Source: Lineus longissimus (Eukaryota; Nemertea; Pilidiophora; Heteronemertea; Lineidae). Taken from it: DNA of 64,000 nucleotides. The notes below the pieces were generated by a model. That model made no database searches, was not told the DNA's origin, and saw nothing but the letters and a program-made list of their open reading frames with translations. Both the position numbers and the translations under genes were made by a program. The stretch's first letter is position 1. Each line of letters opens with the position of its first letter. This document shows positions 1 through 12,423 of the stretch, piece by piece. The stretch spans positions 13,022,001 through 13,086,000 of the forward strand of contig NC_088319.1 in assembly GCF_910592395.1 (NCBI RefSeq), in the 5' to 3' direction.

Positions 1-602
1 TACGCATTTCATAATAAGTCTACTCCTGGAATAAGGCACAATAAAACGATTTTTGTGGAATTCAGAGGAAAACCATTTTGATATAAAACTATAGTGAATA
101 TATAATATAGTATAACCATTCCATACCTTAGAGTACTGCCAACCTTAGAGGTTGCTCAGCGATACATTGAGTATGTTGCCCAGACGTAGCCAAACCACTA
201 GGTGGTGTTAGCAAACATCTGACTGTCGTTAAAGCAATTTAAACCCTAGTTCAAAACCGAGGCAGCTCTAGCTGCTAAATATACAATTGGTTAGAAGAAC
301 TCCCCATAGGGGGTGCCAGTCTCCGGCTGCTGCCAAAAGAGCGAGGAGTTAAACTCTGCTGCTATTGGATATAATGGATTGTCCTCTGGCCGAGACAACG
401 GACGTGTGAAAATCTTTCACCACACCCTTGTATAAAGTTCTCTCTCCAAACCCACACAGGATGCTTTTGGTCCTGCCCTGGGCAGCTTTGAACATGTAAG
501 TGTAGGGTGCTGCCACCTATCTTTCCTCTAAATTCCACATTTGTTAATATAGTGTACATTACATGAATTCACGTGAGATTCCGAATAAGAAAATGTCTAT
601 GA
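1..602. other. 3' flank: probable 3' UTR of the zinc-finger gene
   Basis: This lies just beyond the TAG stop, on the minus strand. I see no AATAAA or ATTAAA in that orientation before the window edge, so the 3' UTR probably runs out of the window. No other gene is visible. Confidence 0.5.
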
Positions 603-1559
603 CTAAGTTGAGCCGCTATTGCATTGAGCAAAGTTAGAGTAACTCTTTATGTGTTGGAGACTAAGGAGACTTCTTGCGATCATTGAGCTGCTATCGCGCG
701 ACTGCAGGTCGCGATCGAGCGAATCCGTACGATGCGAACTGATTGGGTCGTACGCCGGGAAGTAACGGGGTGACGTCACACACGAGATGTGTGGAAGAGA
801 AGAACTTAGTGGAGAATTCTGGAGTGTTGGAGGAAACGGGAAGCTACTTCCGGCAGCTTGCGAGTTGCTGATACTTGGCTGCACGTGCGAGTATGGATGC
901 GTGATAGGGATAAATGCCGAAGAAGATTTCCCGTTCATCGCTGAATCGATGGGAGTCTTGGGGGTGCTTGCGCTACTGCAAGACTCGATCGGTGTTCCTG
1001 GCTCCTGCTTAATCGGACGATTCAACGGTTCGTGTTTCGGGATCCGAATCCTGGGACTTCCTCCGTCCATCTGATGCTTCGCCATATGGCGTGTCAAGTA
1101 CGTCTCCTGGGTGTACGACTTCCCGCATATTCGACAGATATGCGTCTTCAGGTGTTTGGTGTCAGAGTGTTTGGGGATGTGTTCTCGAAGCCCAATCTCA
1201 TCGACGAAGCATTTATAACAGCTATTACAGCGATACGGCTTGTCGGTCATGTGACTGCGCGAGTGCGTTTGGAGATTCGACAACTGCGTGAAAGCCTTGC
1301 CGCAACCCGGATGTTGACATTTGTACGGCTTTTCGCCGGTATGGGTCCGGCGGTGCTGCTGGAGGTGCGACAACTGCGTGAAACGGCGCTCGCAGAAGTT
1401 GCACTGGTATGGCTTAATTCCCGAATGGATCCGTGCATGCTGCGACAGGTACGACGAATTAGCGAAACATTTTGAGCAGGTGGGACATTTGTAAGGCTTC
1501 GGGTCTTGTTTGTGTACCTGTTGAGTATGCACCATGAGATCCGACTTGCATTCATACAT
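603..1559 (-). CDS. rn: Last coding exon: second half of finger 1, fingers 2-6 and C-terminal tail
   Basis: The exon codes 318 residues and ends at TAG (603-605). The acceptor is a pyrimidine-rich tract ending in CCAG, just before ATGTATGAATGC; phase is 0. Exon residues 1-16 finish finger 1. Finger 2 is at 23-45 (FANSSYLSQH), finger 3 at 51-73 (FTQLSHLQQH), finger 4 at 79-103 with a C-x4-C spacing (CQHPGC), finger 5 at 109-131 (KPYRCNSCYKCF...HIPKH) and finger 6 at 140-162 (THICRICGKSYTQETYL). Fingers 4-6 are the signature of rotund/squeeze/LIN-29 proteins, which bind A-rich DNA in the nucleus. The tail is rich in Ser and Pro and holds a SUMO-acceptor-like IKQEP near residue 180. The open frame continues 12 codons past the acceptor into intron, so the ATG at 1595 is not the start. 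Its antisense strand also holds open frames; these are shadows. Confidence 0.95.
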   Translation of the reverse strand: MYECKSDLMVHTQQVHKQDPKPYKCPTCSKCFANSSYLSQHARIHSGIKPYQCNFCERRFTQLSHLQQHRRTHTGEKPYKCQHPGCGKAFTQLSNLQTHSRSHMTDKPYRCNSCYKCFVDEIGLREHIPKHSDTKHLKTHICRICGKSYTQETYLTRHMAKHQMDGGSPRIRIPKHEPLNRPIKQEPGTPIESCSSASTPKTPIDSAMNGKSSSAFIPITHPYSHVQPSISNSQAAGSSFPFPPTLQNSPLSSSLPHISCVTSPRYFPAYDPISSHRTDSLDRDLQSRDSSSMIARSLLSLQHIKSYSNFAQCNSGST

Positions 1560-2540
1560 CTGGAACGACAGATAGGAAAAATCAGGGTTAGCCATTATGA
1601 ATCAGAACATTCTTGGCTTCACCCTCAGTTTTGTTTCAGAACTGTCCAATCTCGCATTCCTTATGTTAATCTTATGCTAAGAAAAGGAGCTATGACCTTA
1701 TTTATCAGGTCTTTAGATCTCCTATTTCAATACCACAGGTATTGAGACACTGTGCTTTTTATATTCTGAAATGTGTCACTCAATTTTAAGAATTATTTAT
1801 AAGTTGTAGATGCCTTCAGTAGTCCGAATGGCAATCTTTTATATTCATATCTGTCCATACAGATATTTTTTCTGTTTTTGCTGCCAGGCTTCAGAAATAA
1901 GTTCTGAAATATAAACAGTCTAGAAGTTCTGTAAAACCAATTTTACAAGTCTAAGTCAGTGAAAGCACTCAAGTTATACAGCTGAACAATAAATGGGTCC
2001 AGCAATATCTCAAAAGACTCAATATTTATCATATGCCAGTTGTTTTTTTCCTCAAATCTGTCATTCCAAATTTTTGGTGTATATTCATTTAAGAAGGACG
2101 AGTATAAATTTGATTTTTGGACAGTACATAGGACTGGGTTGAACTGGGTTGTAATTGAGGTAGGCCAATTCTTAAACAAAACTGAGAGTGGTGCACTATC
2201 GAAACAATTCGAAGCAAATTCTGTTACCAAAATATGAAGCATGCCAAACACTGAGGCTCCTGTTGTAGTTATATGGGTGTTGAGTATCAAGGTTTAGTGC
2301 ATGCGGAGGTGAGTTTGACCACTGGACACCCCAGTTCAGGTGCAACAAAAAGACCCGAAGCCTCATCAAAAGTCAAGGTCAAGGTTAGTAAATATTATAC
2401 AGTCAAAATACCTACCATGAAAAATACCATTAGATGTGATGGTGCTACTACGACCAAGAGAGTGTATATTGCAGTGTACATGATGTACAAAAGTCTTTCA
2501 CCTACTTGAGCAGAATGTGTACATTGACAGTACATGATGT

Positions 2541-2580
2541 CTTAGTGTGAAATGCACAGTACAGTACATTTCACACTAAG
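2541..2580. repeat. Perfect short inverted repeat (stem 14, loop 12)
   Basis: CTTAGTGTGAAATG at 2541-2554 is exactly complementary to CATTTCACACTAAG at 2567-2580. The loop is CACAGTACAGTA, and ACAGTACA words recur on both sides. The stem is too short for a typical microRNA precursor. Confidence 0.7.
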
Positions 2581-3173
2581 AACCAAGAATATGCCCACAG
2601 TACAGTACATGATGTGCATCATCCTTAGCCCAAGTAGATAGACGCATCGTAAAAGTAGAGACGCATTGTAAAACAAGGTCCAACAAAACAGGGGATGACG
2701 GAAAACTCTCTTGGTCCAGCGGATTAAAAAATAGTGCTACACATCATTGACAGATCCAAAACCTGTGCAACCTTGTACCTAGTGAGTCACCTGTACATGA
2801 GATAATCTGGAGACGAGTTGTGAATGAAATATATGCAATTGATAATTTGTTCCCCACCTATTTACAAATAATGAAATCAATCTGCAGTCAGTGTCATTTT
2901 AGTATGACAAAACACCAGCACTAACAGAAACTTTACACAAGTGTTTGAAGTGAACAAGAACTTTAAAGGGTCAGCACCCCTTTCAAATATACATCATTAG
3001 AATCTAAAACAACTTATTTGCGCAATTATGGGAAAACATTCACGATGGATTGCATTTGCACTGACAAGACTTTTTCCAGTGTTTTTGTGAAGTGTTTCCG
3101 TACTTGTCTCGATTATGTCAAAAGAGGACATTAGGCATCGGAACACCTTTATCATCAGGGGTGTTACAGCTAG

Positions 3174-3206
3174 CGGGGCAGGGGCGGGGGCGGGGGCGGG
3201 GGCGGC
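3174..3206 (+). repeat. GGGGGC hexamer microsatellite
   Basis: About five GGGGC/GGGGGC units lie in a row. The tract could form G-quadruplexes. Its translations (alternating Ala-Pro or Gly-Ala) are artefacts. Confidence 0.85.
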
Positions 3207-6200
3207 GACTGTGATTTTGGCCAAAAGTTTTCAAAAAGTGTCATTTTGCCTGCCCCCCCTCCCCCGCCAGGTAAATGCATTAGGACAAGACCTTTAACAT
3301 ATCAAAACCAACAAAATCCTTTTGCGGTCAAAACCAAAAGAATCACCAATGACTGAAAACCATCCCAAATACAAAAGTTTTATAAAAGCACTGAGTTATC
3401 AAGAATATGAAGGCAGAACCAAACGAATAGTTGGCACAGAAACCCAAAAGAATTGACCTTAGATGATATTTAACCCATCTGAGAGAAAACCCCTACCACA
3501 AGAATCAAGAGAGAGTTGACCTTACTAAAGGACATGAAATCTTGACACTGGCACAGTCATCCTTCTTGTAATGTGACCTTAGGTGAGTTTAGTCAGAAAG
3601 GATATTAGTACACGCTGAGATCTGTTTCTGTTATGTTTAAATATCATGTGGAATATGACCAAAATAGAAACTACATGTATTTGCTGCCCTAATGTCCTTT
3701 CACCAAGCTCAATCAAGGGATTTCGCGATATTGAAGCCTTGCGTGTCAAAATACTGCATTACATTATGTATTTGCACATCAATGCTTGCCATCATATTTT
3801 TTGTTCTATGTTTATTCTAAGTTTTTCCTTTTTCTTCCATTATTCTTCTTCTATATAAAACATAGAAGTTATCTCATTTTCCTAGGTTTGATACATTGTA
3901 AATACTAAGCAAAAACTGACCTTTTCCATTGCTGTTTTGGAGGTCAGAGAACCACAGAGGCAGAAGGGCTACAGAGTCAAAGAAAAATAGTTTTTGAATT
4001 ATTAGAAGTTTTAATGGAAAATTATCTAGTTCAGTTTGGTTGCTTTGATGAAAATATCAAATCTGTTTTGATAAGAAATTTCAATGGAAATTCATTGAGT
4101 TCAATTGGCTGTTTGAATGAAAAATGTTCATGAATCGCACGAACAAAAGGCACACAAATTTTTGCAGTTTGCTAAGCTGTTCCAAACTAGTTACTTTGAG
4201 CCTCAGGAAGAAAACCCAATAGCATATGATTGGAAAAGTATCTTCAATAAATTGTTTTCTTCGTCACATTGTTTTTAGTGTTCTGCAAGTCTGAAAACTG
4301 GGAATGTAGATCCGACCAGAGCTCGGGTTAATAAAGGCTACACCTTACATAATCCTGTTGTACATCACGCATATTTTCCGCATACACCAATATCAGTAAA
4401 GCCAAGATGAGATTGTCCTATAAGTATAATACTCACAAACCAGCACCCCATTTACACCAAACCCACAACATACCAGCACCCACACAATCCGATTTTTATA
4501 CCTCGAACAGCCCGCGCCACGGGTATATGCTAGTAAGTATAATGTGGTGAAGTTCTGTGTACGGCTTAGGTCAATACCTTTGCTTGAAGTAAAATCTTGC
4601 TCAATGCATCTGAATCCTTTGTAACACGATCGAGACTCATATGATCGGTATAATCTGTGTAGCATTGACATTTTTGTGGAAAAAATGCAACTTTCTATGA
4701 CAAGGCATCTCACGTCGCTACGACATGAATGCATTACGCAGCGAGGGTGTCGCTTTCAACGGAAGGACGGGCATGACTATAAAGGAGATGTTTCATTTGA
4801 TCAAAGAACGTATCGCGTACACGGTGAACCGACATTTCTTGTCAGAGCACTGAGATACAAAACGAGTTGGAGTAGGATGTTTTTTCATGCTAATAGATAC
4901 TCGGAATCTTCAAAGATGGGATGGAGCGTGGAAGTGAAGGGAACGGAATGTAATGGGGTAACTGTGTCATGCGATTGGAAGGAATGTCATAGTTTCATTG
5001 TAATGCGTCTCACCCCACTTTTATTTCCACTTTTAACTAAAGACTAAAGTTCACGGCAATGGAAAGTTTCCTCAACCTTGACTTGTTAGAAAACGATGAG
5101 ACAATCACCTCTTGATGGCAGCATGTGACCATGCGCTGCAGCTGCTTCATGAAGACAGGCACATTGCTACATCATCTTGCCATGTTTTCTCAGCAGGAAA
5201 AACATGTCACAAAAAGAAAGGAGTCATGCCATAAAAAGAAAGGTGTCATCTTGGTATTTTTATCTATTTGCATTTGCGCTGCATCAATGCTTCACATGCT
5301 GTTCTTTAGCATAAGACAGGTGCTATTCTCATGATCATATTTTTTACAATAACACATTAACTCAAATTTTTTAACTTCTTCGAATATTCCCAATATTTGT
5401 CGTCAAAAGTGAACACAGAATGGGACAGTTGCTGGAGAATTTGCAGCAAGGGTAAGCAAAGGCATTGTCCAATGCATATTAGGTTTTTATAACGATCATC
5501 ACATTTTGATGATTGTACATTTCTAGATTCTTTTATTTTTCTCATCAGACGGTGATCACAAAACACGACCAATGGCACAATACGAATTCATCATTTTGAC
5601 AAGCAATTAGGCGAACATGGGTTTCTGATGCGAGACACCTATTGAGAAGGTGCAGCACTTTTGAAACTGCGATTACACTTTTCTGACAAGAAATCTTGTT
5701 AAACATGACTGACTACAAAATTGTTAGTGAAGTGTCTGTCAGTCAAGATTCCGTTCCATTTGTATTTGCCAGAAATTTACTGGGCCCCTCTTTTTACAGT
5801 ACATAAATATAAGGTGTGTACAGGGTATCCCAAATACAACTATCACATGTGTAACTCAGGATTTATCTTAACTTTAGATGTGACCAGATGAGGCTGTTTT
5901 ATCTCATTTGTGACTAATCTAGTTCAGCCTGAGATAATGTAATCTCCGATTGAGATATTAGAGGACAGACATGTAGAATTGATTGATAAATGGGCTAAAA
6001 ACTACGATGTAGATTTTTATTGCCTACATTTATAAACATTTATTTTAGAACAAGTTCCAAAGTTATTTTTGGACCAAGGCACGATTTCAAATTTAACTCT
6101 TTAACTCTCAGGTTCGGAAACGCCTAAATATGGCTGGCCAGCAGCTCGTTGTGTAATATAAAAAAAAAAAATCAGAAAAAGAAATAGATATAGCGGTCAT

Positions 6201-8419
6201 TACCGGCCCTTTTTTCTGCAATAACATTGCGATTTAATGAATTTTGTCACAAGTTTTGTATCCTAAAGTCAAAAGTGGGTCATTACGTATATTCTGATCT
6301 ACCCTGTATCATCAGTATTTTCTTCACCGATTCATATTGAGAGCCGCCCTGCAATTGATTACAGATAATTGTAGGGAAATTTGTAATGGGGTATTCGGCT
6401 GATATCTACAGAATATCATTTCTTCCCTGGCCAATTTTTCTTTTAAGATAGAATGCAAAAAATAACATCCGCAACAACCTTTGAAGGTTTTGCCAACATT
6501 TCTACGGAATACATTTCAAAGCTCTCAAGGTAGATTCTGTGCCAGTAGGAGAATGGCGTGCACAGCTTTTTGTCAATTCTTCCTCCCATAATGGACCAGT
6601 ATAATGGGATGTCTTTGGAACTGTACACCACATTGTCGCTTAAATGCATTTACTTCTACATGTAGGCCCATAATGGTTTCGATTCCATGAAGTTGGTCGG
6701 TGTAGAAGATGCTATTGACATAGTACATCAATGTACAATGGAAAAGACGTTGATAAGTTTCTCCCTAAGAAGGCCACAAAGAAGTCGTCTTTTATGTTCA
6801 GTTTTATGATTTGCACACTTTAGTTCGACTAAGTGTTGATGGAACAAAGTCTCATCAAAAGCAATATCTAACGCAACATTACGTCAATGCAACAATGGTT
6901 CCTTCACAGATTCAAACTCGAGTTGTTTTCCACACATCCAGTCGACTCCAATGTTGACAGGAAGGAGTTTTTTGTGCGCCACCTGATGCAGTCATAATGA
7001 AACTGTCCTCAGTAACTTGTCACGCACTAGGTCTTGAGAGACAGTTGTGCATGTCTTGTAACACAGTCACAGACAACTTCTTAAAGTGTTCTTTTTCCGT
7101 CACCCAATATTCCTAAAACGTCTGTTTTTTGTGGGCTGTGAAAACGATACCCACTGCTTCTTGTTCATTCAATAGGCTGCCGAGGTGGAAGGTTTTCGAT
7201 GCATTACTCCAGTATCATCATATATATATTGATAGGATGTACTATTGGACTCTATCATCCCATAAAATGTAGATTTGGAACATCCGCAATGTAAACAAGA
7301 CTGAAACTGGCCGAGGACAAGAACTTCCAGCTGAGGTAGTGTTATATTATTATATCCATGGTTATCATGTATCAAGACGAGTTTATAAGAACTTTAACAA
7401 TACTGCACAGTTCAGAAGTAAAATGATGCACAATGTTTTGAAAATGGGTCGATAGTGGCCTGCAGACTTTGACACCCTTTTTCAGGATTAAGGGGACCCT
7501 AGCTAACAATTCCAAACAGAGGATCCACCAGAAACTACATATCAAGCCCAATGCAACTGATGAAATTTTCAAGGATGTTGTGCAGCACAAAGGATGTTAC
7601 TTTTGAACGGAAGTGTAGCTGAAACAAAAGGCAAAGTATTCATGCGCTGATGATAAGTGACTTGATCTACGTGGCGGCACAAAAAAACCAACACAAAATC
7701 ACAAATTTTACGCTGAAATTTATAGAATGTCATGTTAATCAACTTGAAATCATTCAGTTGAATGAAGCTTTAGTTTCACATCTAATTGAGTAGATTTTTT
7801 TGTGACACCAAGTAGGACTGTACACTGTTTATGATGAGGAATCCAGGGCTTGTGAACTGAGAAAAAAAGTTAGAATCTGCCCAGGAAGCTTTTCAGCAGT
7901 GTAATATTTTAAAGAACACATACAAAACTGTTTTTCTCTTCCGGCCCAGGTGACTTGTTGCATACGAGATACAACAACAAGAGGCACCATTGCCACACCC
8001 AGCTGTGACTAAAGTACATAATAACAAATACTACACCCTGTTCTTCAGTTCATTAACCCTAGACCATAGCAACTCGAAAAATGAGAGTTCAACGCTGTAC
8101 GTTGGAAATGGTGATGTCTACAGACTGACTCAATACATGTACATCCATTGGACAATTTTTATTTTCAAAACACGATGGGGACTTCTTCAAAGTGAAGTCG
8201 CCATTATGACATCCCACAGCCTGCATTCAGTTTTCTATGTTTCTCTCCTGTTCTTGTTCACAGGTTGGGTTAAGTCAAAATGACCAAAACAATCTCGAGG
8301 CTGGACCTAAGTGTCATGTGTGTTAGTGATGTAGATTCAAATTGCAGGCCAACACAACTTCCAAAGTATAGCGAAATCTGCTGAATTTTTGATGAAAATT
8401 TTTGAAATTATCTGCTTAC

Positions 8420-8589
8420 CTGATCACACATTTTACACTGGTAGGATTTCTTAGTCTTTATTGGTTTTAGCGGCTGTGGTACAACTAGCTGATTGTGATT
8501 GTTCTGAATCGACGACGGTGGGCTGAAACTGTTCGGCAGGCCTTGGTTCGGCCCGCACTGCAAGTCTTGTACCCGATTTGGCATGGGGT
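8420..8589 (-). CDS. rn: Common exon: linker and first half of zinc finger 1
   Basis: This 170-nt exon has a strong acceptor (CCATCTCTTGCAG) and a strong donor (CAG|GTAAGC). It begins with two bases that complete an Asn codon with the last A of exon 12424-12505, then codes 56 residues starting PMPNRVQDLQ. The middle is rich in Asn, Gln, Ser and Pro (PNSFSPPSSIQNNHNQ). A basic stretch, LKPIKTKKSYQ, leads into CKMCDQ, the first Cys pair of finger 1. Joined to the next exon, the finger reads C-x2-C-x12-H-x4-H. The intron therefore cuts finger 1 right after its zinc-binding cysteines. The upstream in-frame ATG (MFSFLPSLA) is intron sequence ahead of the acceptor. The basic patch could serve nuclear import; that is inference. 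Confidence 0.9.
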
Positions 8590-8664
8590 CTGCAAGAGAT
8601 GGCAAGAAAGAGAACATATCAGTCTTGAAATAAGACTCAGTGGTTACTTTAATATAATAATATG

Positions 8665-8740
8665 ATATCCCAAAGCGCTTTGAGCGAGAACTATAGTGTC
8701 ACGGAATTGCGCTATATAAAAGACTCATTATTATACTTTT
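8665..8740 (+). mobile_element. SINE 3' tail fragment
   Basis: CCAAAGCGCTTTGAGCG is followed by TTGCGCTATATAAAAGACTC and an ATT-rich end. This pairing of AGCGCTTTGAG with GCGCTATATAA is a common tail of tRNA-derived SINEs in aquatic animals. A related tail ends the SINE at 32628-32850. Confidence 0.55.
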
Positions 8741-10137
8741 ACATCAGTCCTGTAATGCATTTACTTTACTAAATTGGCTATTTTTACGCGAGTCTTCATT
8801 TCAGTTTTGACCCCTCGCCTTAACCCTAATCCTTGCTAAAAAACAAAGTGTACCAATACTCACATAAAAATAGCTATAAAAAAATTAACAATCGATCATC
8901 ATCGATCAATCATCATTTCAACAAAGACAATAGAACATGTGTTATGCCACGGAACAGAAAGAGTCACACAGAACATAAAAGTACATTATTCATTTTTTTC
9001 AACAGTGCTCAAGTTTTGTTTTTAAAACTAATCATTAGTCATCATGTACACCTCTCAAAGTTTTTGTTAGTTAGATATATGAAATCATACGACGCAGCTA
9101 AAAAAGGCGTGAAAATATTGCTGATGCATCTGAGATGAAGAGAGACCACACTATTGTAATAATGGTATAAAGTTACGGTACTGTGAAATTGGAGTCCGGA
9201 ATATCCAAGTTATGCTCTATTGTCATGATTGTGTTTAAGGCCAAGTGAAAATTAAAAAATTGCTTCTTTTTCTGAACCTTGCTTCAAAATCAGGGCGGGA
9301 GGAGTACTTTTTATTTTAATTTTTTATTGATGGTAGATATCAGAGCACAAATATTTCAAGAGAAAATAAAATGCCGGTGCCAAAACTTGAGACAGATTTA
9401 ATTTAAAACACCAAATACCCATTGGGGCCACTCATGGTTTTTCCACAGCAGCATGCAACCACAATGCGAAATTCTTGAAATGGAATCTGGCCTTTACGCA
9501 GTGGCCAGTTCAAAACAAACCATTTTCATTTTTCGAAGGCCAAAAACCCATACAATACCAAGCCAAAGTTGCTTTGAGGACAAAGTGAACACTTTTTACA
9601 ACTTTCTTGCAAACTGACCATGCCAAGCAAGAATGGATGAATTCAATTTTTTCAAAGACTTTTCTCCTGAAAGGTTGGTTTTGCATCAAAAATTGACAGG
9701 CTATGCACTATGCATAAAATGTACACTAATGCATATCAGTGTATGTCCTTGTTAGACTGAAATGGAGTCCAGATCATTCTTTTTGTTCCAATCCAAACTT
9801 GGAGAAACAAGCTCATTTGATTGTTTTGATAAAAAATATTGCTGCTTAATGGAATTGTTTACGTAATGACCTTTTATACTGGCACATCAAATGAACCAGC
9901 ATCATATTGTTGCTTTAGTGCAGATTTTTCTAATACCCCCTACTTCCTCAAGAGCTTTTGAAACTTTATCCTGCTCTGATTGGAAAAATCTTTCCTTTTG
10001 CTTTTTCATGCACAGAACCAGGTTGTATGATTTTTTGGGCTTTTGTAGCATTTTTGATGCGGATTGCAGATTCATTTCAATAGATGTTTAGAGTATAAAT
10101 CCATAGGGCAATGGCCTTTTATATCACTTTTGGTCCC

Positions 10138-10365
10138 AAGCAAAATCTAACTTTCTTTTGGGTCCCGACGTAGCTTAATTTCAAGTAATATTTCAAAAGT
10201 TAAAGTCAGATAACAATTCTATGCTGTGTGTAGTTGAGAGCCATGTGACTGCGACCTCAGACAAGCTGCTATCATGGATCCATGAAGACATTGCCTTGTA
10301 AATTTTCTTTTCGTCCAAAGCAAACTCTGAACTTTCTTTTCGTGCAATGCAGCTTCATTTCTAAC
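10138..10365 (+). repeat. Diverged direct duplication, about 181 bp apart
   Basis: A block of about 45 bp (containing ACTTTCTTTT and, further on, AGCTT.ATTTC) at 10138-10182 recurs at 10318-10364 with roughly 75% identity by eye. It is an old tandem duplication. Confidence 0.5.
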
Positions 10366-10633
10366 AAGCCTACATGTAATGATATTTCTCTTATAATTAC
10401 TTGTCTGTGGAATTTTTGTACAAAATATTTCAACAATTACCTTTGCACCCTTGGAGTCGTGAGTGGAAAGCACCAGGCACTGGAAAGATGGAATCACAAT
10501 CTAGAGTAAGAGAAATATGTGTTAGACAACAGACTTATACAGGGCGTCGCAGAAAAAGCACCACCAAATTTTGCCTGTACAGTGTTCTGGTTGATTTTAA
10601 TCTCGCATCCTCCGAGGGATGTCACTGTTACTC

Positions 10634-10801
10634 ACTCTAGTTTCACTAATTTAAGACTGCTTCATTTCGTAATGACTATTAAATTGACACAAAGGTCAAG
10701 CTGAATGGTATTGCCAAGCCATGGATTGTCTATTGAAATCAAACATGTTGAATGGTGTCGAATGACCATGCTCATATTGGGCCTTAGTCTGTTTGAAGTC
10801 C
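10634..10801 (+). mobile_element. MITE copy (CTCTAGTTTCAC family)
   Basis: It begins ACTCTAGTTTCACTAATTTA and ends in GGGCCTTAGTCTGTTTGAAG, a decayed inverted copy of the start. Internally it shares TATTGCCAA-CC with the copies at 18796 and 56216. It has no coding capacity and is probably mobilised by a transposase encoded elsewhere. Confidence 0.5.
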
Positions 10802-12004
10802 ATTCAGATACAGGCAAAACTGCAGTGGCGAAATTTCATCTACACCCTGGATTTATTTCAACAAATACATACTGTACGCATACATTGAAACCTTCCTAAG
10901 CGAGAAATTCTGCATGGGAAGGTTGAGGACACCAGTTTTGGCACAAATTTACATTCATATCAAACACTGTTATCCGGACACTTGTCGGTTAAAATGGCAT
11001 TGGTCAGTCCCAAATGGTGTCCTCATTCCTATCGGAAGCACTGTCACTGTGGTACCTTTCTTAGACTTTGGCAGTGGGGGAGCGACATCACATGGCACGA
11101 TGTCATCTTTGATCTAGCAGTTGTTTTGCATGTGTTTTCATATCAAGTTGTGATGTCTGCAACATGGGAACTGCTGTAGGCACTGTCATGGACTGGTTCG
11201 TTGCTGTCTTTTTATAACGAGCAAAGGCCTAGGAAAGGTACCAGACTTGCAGTGCCATCTAACGATGAATATCAAAAATATGCTTCCACACCGTCCACCA
11301 ATGCACTTAAAGACTGAAATTATGTTTGAGCACACGAAAACAGCTAGGTTTGTGCCCACCGTTTGCGCACACCAACACCATACATCGCACAAAACACCCT
11401 CGCCTGGTTGATATATTAGATGGGTGCTTTACCTGGATATGACCATTTACTGTTGCCATTCGTGGATGGATAGGTGGCGCCTCTGACTGTCCGAAGAAAA
11501 AGAAACCGAGATTATGCAAGTTTACCGTCGCCACTTCTAATCACCACACATAAACCACAAAACAAACAGTTGAAAAAGTATAAATTACAACAGTACGATC
11601 TTGGATTTTCATCAAAAACATTCAGATGTAAAAAACGTGCAAGGGTTAATTTCTTAAAATTTCTTGGTTTTTTAGGATTAGTTCTTTTAACCTCGGTTTC
11701 TTTTTTGGGGACACACAGTACTTAAGTATCATCTCTTAAAGAAATCTCTTAAAGATTAGTACTCTTAATGAAAGTTGTTCATCATTTAAACACACCAGTG
11801 CTGGGTCTTAAAGGGAGATATAGATAGGAATTTGGGGGCCCAAGTTCTGGAATTCATCTGACTAACAGTCACAGTTAGGAGACTGGGTTATGTTTATTTG
11901 AGTGATGAATGTATTCTTCGTACAAGCTTGAGTAGTTTTGATGTACTGTGAGTAAGGAGAGGCCCCTATTGACGACTTTGCGTAACTTAATCTGACCTAC
12001 CAAA

Positions 12005-12262
12005 CATCTGCCTATAGACTCCCTTTAACATGTTTAAAGGAGGAAATAAAATATTTCCTTGGTAATTTGAAACCACAAACAACTTAATGGGAGAGAAGCT
12101 GTCTTTGAAGTTGTCTTTGGAGATATTAATCAATTCCAACTGACATCTGCCTATAGTCTCCCTTTAAACATGTTTAAAGGAGGTGATGAACTATTTCCTA
12201 GGCAATTTGAAATCCCTTACAACGAAGCAGTCTCTTAAGGAGTCTTTGGAGGGATTAATCAA
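12005..12262 (+). repeat. Tandem duplication of about 138 bp carrying a 20-bp palindrome
   Basis: The block starting CATCTGCCTATAG at 12005 recurs at 12143. In the second copy CCTTTAAACATGTTTAAAGG (12161-12180) is a perfect palindrome. In the first copy it has lost one A. A similar CCCCTTTAGCATGTTTAAAG lies near 56498. Confidence 0.75.
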
Positions 12263-12423
12263 TTCAAACTAATACAACTTCCAGAACCCTGTCTGAAATG
12301 TCACAACAGCCCGGAATGATGCATATAAATCTCAAGCAAGAAGTGTATAGCAGAATTTTACATTCTCATTTCGATGTTTTTTTACAACAATACTGATACA
12401 GACCAACAGGGGGCAGTACTTAC

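Larger units (their letters stand above)
1560..8419 (-). other. Intron before the last coding exon
   Basis: No coding exon is recognised. It holds a perfect 14-bp inverted repeat (2541-2580) and a GGGGGC hexamer tract (3174-3206). Two ATACAGGGTA-like words at about 5818 and 6295, in opposite orientation, might be ends of a decayed element. Confidence 0.6.
8590..12423 (-). other. Intron between the linker exon and the finger-1 exon
   Basis: No extra exon is seen. It contains a SINE 3' tail (8665-8740), a diverged duplication (about 10138-10365), a MITE copy (10634-10801) and a duplicated block with a 20-bp palindrome (12005-12260). Confidence 0.6.

Noticed and set aside
1032-1475. Open frames on the plus strand (147, 95 and 66 codons) across 787-1475
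   Set aside because: They lie antisense to the zinc-finger exon, whose finger motifs and splice phase are clear; these frames have no recognisable protein.
603-1595. Taking the ATG at 1595 as the protein start
   Set aside because: A CCAG acceptor at 1560-1561 joins in phase with exon 8420-8589 and rebuilds finger 1, so the 12 upstream codons are intron.
5814-6306. Transposon bounded by TACAGGGTA words
   Set aside because: Only about 9-10 bases match between the two ends, too little to separate from chance in a region that may hold decayed ends.
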